Positions 59,376 to 64,000 of a stretch of DNA of 64,000 bases are shown one piece after another (position 1 is the stretch's first letter; each line of letters opens with the position of its first letter). This DNA comes from Streptomyces monashensis. Lineage in GTDB: Bacteria > Actinomycetota > Actinomycetes > Streptomycetales > Streptomycetaceae. Where the stretch lies: assembly GCF_001866665.1 (NCBI RefSeq), contig NZ_MLYO01000031.1:124001-188000 (forward strand), given 5' to 3'. The notes beneath the pieces were generated by a model. The model saw only the letters and a program-made list of their open reading frames with translations, had not been told where the DNA came from and made no database searches. The translations under genes and the position numbers were made by a program.

Positions 59376-59469
59376 CCCGCCGGGGCGCTCCCAGGAGGCC
59401 CACCCGCCGCAACAGCCGGGCGACGGGCGACCGTTGCCCCGCCGCGGCCGACCGCTAGGGTGTGCCCCC

Positions 59470-59916
59470 GTGAGCACGTTTACCGAAGAGAACGTCCCCG
59501 GCCGGTACGGCCCCCACGCCACCACCGAGGCCGACCCGCGCGAGGTCGGCCGGGTGCGCACCGAGTACTCCCCCGCCCACGACGGCGATCCGGACCCCGG
59601 CGAGATCGTGTGGACCTGGGTGCCCTTCGAGGAGCACGACGGCCGGGGCAAGGACCGCCCGGTGCTGGTCGTCGCGCGGGAGGCGGCGGGCACCGTCCTC
59701 GCCGTACAGCTGACGAGCAAGCGGCACGACGGCGACCGCGACTACGTGGCGATCGGCAGCGGGCCCTGGGACCGCTCGGACCGGGACTCCTGGGTGGACG
59801 TGGACCGCGTGCTGCGGCTGCACGAGGAGGGCATGCGCCGCGAGGCGTGCGCGCTGGACCGGGGACGGTTCGACCTGGTCCGCCGGCGGCTGCACGAGCG
59901 CTACGGCTGGACCTGA
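59470..59916 (+). CDS. PemK/MazF-like protein
   Basis: The 148-residue protein has a PemK/MazF-type barrel core: GEIVWTWVPFEEHDGRGKDRPVLVVAREAAGTVLAVQLTSK, then WVDVDRVLRL. It is longer at the N-terminus than typical MazF. No antitoxin gene is adjacent on either side, so it is a solitary relative; solitary members are frequent in Streptomyces and may not be toxic. The start is GTG 59470; a TAGGGT element ends 8 bp before it, suggesting a leaderless mRNA. Confidence 0.8.
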   Translation: MSTFTEENVPGRYGPHATTEADPREVGRVRTEYSPAHDGDPDPGEIVWTWVPFEEHDGRGKDRPVLVVAREAAGTVLAVQLTSKRHDGDRDYVAIGSGPWDRSDRDSWVDVDRVLRLHEEGMRREACALDRGRFDLVRRRLHERYGWT

Positions 59917-59935
59917 CCGACGCCGCCGCCCGGCG

Positions 59936-60757
59936 TCAGGCGAACGCCCGCGTGAACGCCGCCCGGACCACCGCACCCGGCGTCCGGTCCAGCACCCCGA
60001 ACACCACGTGGTCGAAGCCGCGGGCGAACCGGCCGCCGGGGCCGAGCAGGGCCCGGAAGGCGCCCGCGACCTGCGCCGGGTCGTTCTGGAACACACCGCA
60101 GCCCCAGGCGCCCAGCACCAGCCGGCGACAGCCCTGGGCGGCGGCCGTCTCCAGCACCCGCTCGGCACGGACCGCCAGGGCGCCCGGCAACGCGTCGGCG
60201 CGCTGCGGTGCCGTACGCCGTACGACGCCCGCGTTGGGGGCGGCCGCGGTCAGGAAGCCGGCACGGAACGGCTCGGTCAGCAGCCGGCCGCGGTCGTCGC
60301 GGAAGACCGGAACGGCCGGTGAGTGGATCACCCGGTCCGTGTAGAACGGGTCACGGTCGGCGCGGTGGTGGTCGTAGAAGCGGCGGGCCGTGAGCAGGCA
60401 GGTGTGCAGCGCGGAGGCGCGGCACAGCGCCTCCTCCTGGGCCTGCGCGCCGTTGAGATAGCCGCCGCCCGGATTGCGGGCCGAGGCGAAGTTCAGGACG
60501 GTGACCGGGGCGTCGGACAGCCGGCGGGCGGCCTCCAGGCTGCTCTCGCCGGTCACCTCGAAAACGGTGCCCCCGGCCACGGGCGCGTCACCCGTTTGCC
60601 GTACGGAGACCGGTTCGGGCCCGAACATCCGCGTCCCGGCGCGCGCGGCCTCGATGTCCGCCGCGAGGAAGACCTCCCGGCCGTCCGGCGCGCGGTAGCG
60701 GCCCGCGGTCACGATCGCTTCCGTCTCCGCGGCGATCCCGCGCAGGCGTGCGCTCAC
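59936..60757 (-). CDS. TIGR02452-family macrodomain protein with bacterial PARG signature
   Basis: The 273-residue protein has NFASARNPGGGYLNGAQAQEE at 89-109, with GGG (97-99), seven residues, then QEE (107-109). This is the GGG-X6-8-QEE signature of poly(ADP-ribose) glycohydrolases. The fold continues with RLVLGAWGCGVFQNDPAQVAGAF. It likely removes ADP-ribose from proteins. The start is GTG 60757. It is convergent with the PemK-like gene. The gap to egtA (60758-61032) holds only promoter-type sequence. Confidence 0.88.
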   Translation of the reverse strand: MSARLRGIAAETEAIVTAGRYRAPDGREVFLAADIEAARAGTRMFGPEPVSVRQTGDAPVAGGTVFEVTGESSLEAARRLSDAPVTVLNFASARNPGGGYLNGAQAQEEALCRASALHTCLLTARRFYDHHRADRDPFYTDRVIHSPAVPVFRDDRGRLLTEPFRAGFLTAAAPNAGVVRRTAPQRADALPGALAVRAERVLETAAAQGCRRLVLGAWGCGVFQNDPAQVAGAFRALLGPGGRFARGFDHVVFGVLDRTPGAVVRAAFTRAFA

Positions 60758-61032
60758 GGCGCCACCCCCGTGGACGCCGTGACGGCCGCCTGCGCGGTCT
60801 CCCCCGTCGTGCTCATGCACGCATCCTGGGTGATGCTGGTCGTGCGCTGCAACGGAGTTTCCCGCGCCGGAACACCCCGGGGAACGAGCGGGAAACGGAT
60901 ATGACCGAACCGGAACATCCGGTGGGGCACTCTTGTGCGAACCAGCTCCAGGGTCTTGGGTAGAGCGCATGCCTGCCCGGCCCCAAGACCAACCGGGCAG
61001 ATGGCATGGTGGAATCTCAGGAGGATCCCGAC

Positions 61033-62388
61033 ATGTCCGACTCGAAGAGCGACGGCGGCGACTGTACGAGCCACCGCACCGCCGTCACCGAGGCCGAGGT
61101 GGAGGCCCTGGTCCGGGGCATCTGCTTCAAGACCGGGCCGCCCCGCGCGCTCGGTGTCGAACTGGAATGGCTGGTCCACGAGCTGCGCGCGCCGCAGCTC
61201 CCCGTGACACCCGAACGACTTCGGGCGGCCTACGCCGCCCTGCGGGCCGTGCCCCTGCGCTCGCCGCTCACCGTGGAACCCGGCGGCCAGCTGGAGCTGA
61301 GTTCACCGCCCGCCGCCTCCCTGATGGAGTGCATCCGCACCGTCTCCGCCGACCTGGACACCGTGCGCGGCGTCCTCGCCGAGGACGGTCTCACCCTCGT
61401 CGGCGTCGGCCACGATCCCTGGCACACCCCGCGCCGGTTCCTGCACGAGCCGCGCTACGACGCCATGGAGGCGTGCCTGGACCGCACAGGGCCGGCCGGC
61501 CGGCACATGATGTGCGCCTCCGCGTCCGTGCAGGTCTGCGTGGACGCCGGGCAGGAGGAGCCGGGCCCGCTCGGACACGAACGGCGCTGGTGGCTGGCGC
61601 ATCACCTGGGCGCGGTCCTGGTCGCCGCGTTCGCCAACTCCCCGCTGATCGGCCAGGAGCCCACGGGCTGGCAGTCCAGCCGGCAGCTGATGTGGACGCA
61701 GATCGGTGCCGGCCGCGCCGGGGCTCCCCCGCTGGACGGCGACGCCCGCGGCGCCTGGGCCCGGCATGTGCTGGACTCCCCGGTGATGTGCGTCCGCCGG
61801 GACGACGGCGGGCCGTGGGAGGTGCCCGAGGGGCTCACCTTCCGGGAGTGGACGCGCTCCGGCACGCCCCGGCCGCCCACCCGGGCCGACCTGGACTATC
61901 ACCTGACCACGCTGTTCCCGCCGGTCCGGCCGCGCGGTCATCTGGAGCTGCGCATGATCGACGCGCAGCCCGGCGAGGACGGCTGGATCGTGCCGCTCGC
62001 GGTGACGGCGGCGCTGTTCGACGACCCGGCGGCCGCCGAGACGGCGTACCGGAGCGTGAAACCGCTGGTGGAGCGGACGCTGCACCGGCCGGCGCCGCAC
62101 AATCCGCTGTGGACCGACGCGGCCCGCTCCGGGCTCGCCGACCCGGAGCTGCGCGAGATGGCCGCCGAGTGCTTCGCGGCGGCGCTGGAGGCGCTGCCCC
62201 GGCTCGGCGCCGACGCCGAGGTGATCGGCGCGGTGGCCGCGTTCCGGGACCGTTACGTCGCCCGGGGCCGCAGCCCGGCCGACGACCTGCTGGACCGCCG
62301 ACGCCGCACGGAGCCGGCCCGGCCCCAGCGCACCGGAGACCCCGGAGGCACTGCCCTCGACCGCCGCAGGAAGGACATCCGCACATGA
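61033..62388 (+). CDS. egtA: Ergothioneine biosynthesis glutamate-cysteine ligase EgtA
   Basis: The 451-residue protein is of the GCS2-type glutamate-cysteine ligase family, with ALGVELEWLVH near residue 38, VEPGGQLELSSPPA, GVGHDPW, and MMCASASVQVCVDAG. It makes gamma-glutamylcysteine, the sulfur donor used by EgtB. AGGAGG lies 7 bases before the ATG at 61033; an in-frame start at 61006 has no such site. It overlaps egtB by 4 bp. Confidence 0.93.
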   Translation: MSDSKSDGGDCTSHRTAVTEAEVEALVRGICFKTGPPRALGVELEWLVHELRAPQLPVTPERLRAAYAALRAVPLRSPLTVEPGGQLELSSPPAASLMECIRTVSADLDTVRGVLAEDGLTLVGVGHDPWHTPRRFLHEPRYDAMEACLDRTGPAGRHMMCASASVQVCVDAGQEEPGPLGHERRWWLAHHLGAVLVAAFANSPLIGQEPTGWQSSRQLMWTQIGAGRAGAPPLDGDARGAWARHVLDSPVMCVRRDDGGPWEVPEGLTFREWTRSGTPRPPTRADLDYHLTTLFPPVRPRGHLELRMIDAQPGEDGWIVPLAVTAALFDDPAAAETAYRSVKPLVERTLHRPAPHNPLWTDAARSGLADPELREMAAECFAAALEALPRLGADAEVIGAVAAFRDRYVARGRSPADDLLDRRRRTEPARPQRTGDPGGTALDRRRKDIRT

Positions 62389-63737
62389 GCGCCCCCGAGA
62401 CCGGCACGCGCGCCGGCGCGGCCGAGCCGGACGCCCCGGACAGCGCGGCCCTGCGCGAGCGCGCGCTCACCTCGCTCGTCACCGCCCGGGACCGCACCAC
62501 GCTGCTGACGACCTGCGTCGAGGACCCGGACCTGACCGCCCAGCACTCCCCGCTGATGTCCCCGCTGGTGTGGGACCTCGCGCACATCGGCAACCAGGAG
62601 GAGCTGTGGCTGCTGCGGGCGGTCGGCGGCCGGGAGGCGATGCGGCCCGAGATCGACGGCCTGTACGACGCCTTCGAGCACCCGCGCGCCGCGCGCCCCT
62701 CGCTGCCCCTGCTGCCGCCCGCCGAGGCCCGGCACTACGCGGCCGAGGTGCGCGGCCGGGTGCTGGATCTGCTGGAGGGCGCGGACTTCCACGGCTCCCG
62801 GCTGACCGAGGCCGGCTTCGCCTTCGGGATGATCGCCCAGCACGAACAGCAGCACGACGAGACGATGCTGATCACCCATCAGCTCAGAAAGGGCCCGCGG
62901 GCGCTCACCGCTCCGGACCCCGACCCGGCGCCGCCGTTCACCGGCCCGGCCGAAGCCCTCGTGCCCGGCGGCCCGTTCACGATGGGCACCTCCACGGAGC
63001 CGTGGGCGCTGGACAACGAACGCCCGGCGCACGTGCGGGAGGTGGCGCCGTTCTGGATCGACACCACCCCGGTGACGAACGCGGCGTACCAGGCGTTCAT
63101 CGAGGACGGCGGTTACGACACCGAGCGCTGGTGGACGCCGGAGGGCTGGGCGCACATCCGGCGGCACGCGATCACGGCTCCACTGTTCTGGCACCGGGAG
63201 GGCGGGCAGTGGCTGCGCCGCCGGTTCGGGGTCACCGAGCCGGTCCCGCCGGACGAGCCGGTGCTGCACGTGTGCTGGTACGAGGCCGACGCCTACGCCC
63301 GCTGGGCCGGGCGGCGGCTGCCCACCGAGCCGGAGTGGGAGAAGGCCGCCCGGCACGACCCGGCCACCGGCAGGTCCCGGCGCTATCCGTGGGGCGACGC
63401 CGATCCGGCGCCCGAGCACGCCAACCTCGGTCAGCGCCATCTCGGCCCGGCGCCCGCAGGCAGCTACCCGGCCGGTGAATCCCCGCTCGGCGTACGGCAG
63501 TTGATCGGGGACGTGTGGGAGTGGACGGCGAGCGACCTCCAGCCGTACCCCGGCTTCCGGGCCTTTCCGTACAAGGAGTACTCGGAGGTGTTCTTCGGCC
63601 CCGAGTACAAGGTGCTGCGCGGCGGTTCGTTCGCGGTGGACCCGGTGGCCTGCCGGGGCACGTTCCGCAACTGGGACTACCCGATCCGCCGGCAGATCTT
63701 CTCCGGGTTCCGCACCGCCCGCTCGGAGGCCGTCTGA
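62385..63737 (+). CDS. egtB: Ergothioneine biosynthesis sulfoxide synthase EgtB
   Basis: A 450-residue nonheme-iron enzyme. The N-terminal DinB-like domain gives the iron ligands His67 (DLAHIGNQEE), His153 and His157 (QHEQQHDE). The C-terminal formylglycine-generating-enzyme-like domain has GGPFTMGTS, RLPTEPEWEKAAR and GDVWEWTASD. It joins gamma-glutamylcysteine to hercynine, making the C-S bond and sulfoxide. It overlaps egtA (ATGA), and its final TGA shares one base with the egtC ATG. Confidence 0.95.
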   Translation: MSAPETGTRAGAAEPDAPDSAALRERALTSLVTARDRTTLLTTCVEDPDLTAQHSPLMSPLVWDLAHIGNQEELWLLRAVGGREAMRPEIDGLYDAFEHPRAARPSLPLLPPAEARHYAAEVRGRVLDLLEGADFHGSRLTEAGFAFGMIAQHEQQHDETMLITHQLRKGPRALTAPDPDPAPPFTGPAEALVPGGPFTMGTSTEPWALDNERPAHVREVAPFWIDTTPVTNAAYQAFIEDGGYDTERWWTPEGWAHIRRHAITAPLFWHREGGQWLRRRFGVTEPVPPDEPVLHVCWYEADAYARWAGRRLPTEPEWEKAARHDPATGRSRRYPWGDADPAPEHANLGQRHLGPAPAGSYPAGESPLGVRQLIGDVWEWTASDLQPYPGFRAFPYKEYSEVFFGPEYKVLRGGSFAVDPVACRGTFRNWDYPIRRQIFSGFRTARSEAV

Positions 63738-64000
63738 TGTGCCGTCACCTCGCTTATCTGGGGCCGGAGACACCGCTCGGGCAACTGCTCGTCGAGCCGC
63801 CGCACAGTCTGGTGCACCAGTCGTGGGCGCCGCAGCGGCAGGCGTCCGGGACGGTCAACGCGGACGGTTTCGGGGTGGGCTGGTACGCCCCGGAGGATCC
63901 CGTCCCGGCGCGCTACCGGCGGGCCGGGCCCGTCTGGGCGGACCTGTCCTTCGCCGACCTGGCGCGGGTGGTGCGCTCCGGCGCCGTCCTCGCCGCCGTA
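63737..64000 (+). CDS. egtC: Ergothioneine biosynthesis amidohydrolase EgtC (N-terminal part, cut by window end)
   Basis: The first 88 residues of a class II glutamine amidotransferase-fold protein are seen: MCRHLAYLGPE with Cys2 as the N-terminal nucleophile, then NADGFGVGWY. EgtC removes the glutamate from the EgtB product. The frame is open to the end of the window. egtD and egtE, expected downstream, are not seen. Confidence 0.93.
   Translation, partial: MCRHLAYLGPETPLGQLLVEPPHSLVHQSWAPQRQASGTVNADGFGVGWYAPEDPVPARYRRAGPVWADLSFADLARVVRSGAVLAAV

Noticed and set aside
59470..59916. Type II toxin-antitoxin module
   Set aside because: No small antitoxin gene lies upstream or downstream. The neighbours are a cupin and a convergent macrodomain gene.
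60912..60937. GGAAC-N18-GTG upstream of egtA as a SigR promoter
   Set aside because: The spacing is right, but the -10 lacks the conserved GTT and the -35 is GGAAC rather than GGAAT. It is about 100 bp before egtA, so a chance match in GC-rich DNA is as likely.

Overview
The window is very GC-rich DNA with GTG/ATG starts, many 4-bp ATGA/GTGA overlaps, Tat and lipoprotein signals, an ergothioneine cluster, LutABC, and two promoters matching the Streptomyces SigR consensus. Taken together it looks like a chromosomal segment of a Streptomyces. There is no rRNA, tRNA, phage, transposon or CRISPR. Most of it is dense metabolic and regulatory sequence, with two eroded patches (about 30.9-32.2 kb and 45.3-45.7 kb).

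Layout. 0-8.5 kb: the end of an unrecognised gene, a Tat-exported lactonase-type beta-propeller, a DUF2470 gene behind an iron box, a TetR/P450 divergent pair (a stand-alone CYP102-type heme domain), a cysteine-rich pentapeptide-repeat protein, an alpha/beta hydrolase and a LacI regulator. 7.4-23 kb: a full L-rhamnose locus. Leftward it encodes an ABC importer (ATPase, two permeases, binding lipoprotein), rhamnose mutarotase, a BNR-type beta-propeller enzyme and the LacI regulator. Rightward it encodes rhamnose isomerase, a fused aldolase/lactaldehyde dehydrogenase, rhamnulokinase and lutABC. The predicted flow is rhamnose to rhamnulose to rhamnulose-1-P to DHAP plus L-lactaldehyde to L-lactate to pyruvate. 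A divergent control region at about 14.96-15.14 kb carries two TGAA-N4-TTCA operators, one after each predicted -10 element.

23-30.8 kb: an OpuC-like osmoprotectant transporter whose ATPase gene faces its partners, a TetR gene, a MoxR ATPase/VWA pair and a PLP enzyme of the ACC deaminase/D-cysteine desulfhydrase type. 30.9-32.2 kb: decayed sequence with a near-perfect 210-bp tandem duplication. 32.3-38.8 kb: pirin, a SpoIIE-type phosphatase with an anti-sigma-like ATPase, a GylR-like IclR regulator with glycerol kinase, and a secreted serine hydrolase. 38.9-44.7 kb: a complete Dpp/Opp-type peptide ABC transporter.

44.8-48.9 kb: a thiol/oxidative-stress neighbourhood: OsmC, a broken MarR-like gene, a TPR protein, peptide deformylase, a disulfide oxidoreductase and thioredoxin. 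The TPR gene and trxA both have exact GGAAT-N18-GTT SigR-type promoters. 48.9-58.1 kb: regulators paired with redox or efflux genes (TetR with a TetX-like monooxygenase behind three operators, TetR with an FMN reductase behind two operators), an MFS transporter and an amidase. 58.1-64 kb: a SufR-like regulator, cupin, PemK/MazF-like protein, a PARG-signature macrodomain protein, and egtA-egtB-egtC, the last cut by the window edge.

Three copies of one about 75-bp intergenic repeat lie at 5.0, 16.4 and 26.7 kb. The first is read as the C-terminal tail of the P450. No wholly unprecedented multi-gene system is evident. The best leads are the rhamnose control region with its apparently cytosolic propeller enzyme, the two SigR promoters with an overlapping palindrome at trxA, and the repeat-captured P450 tail.
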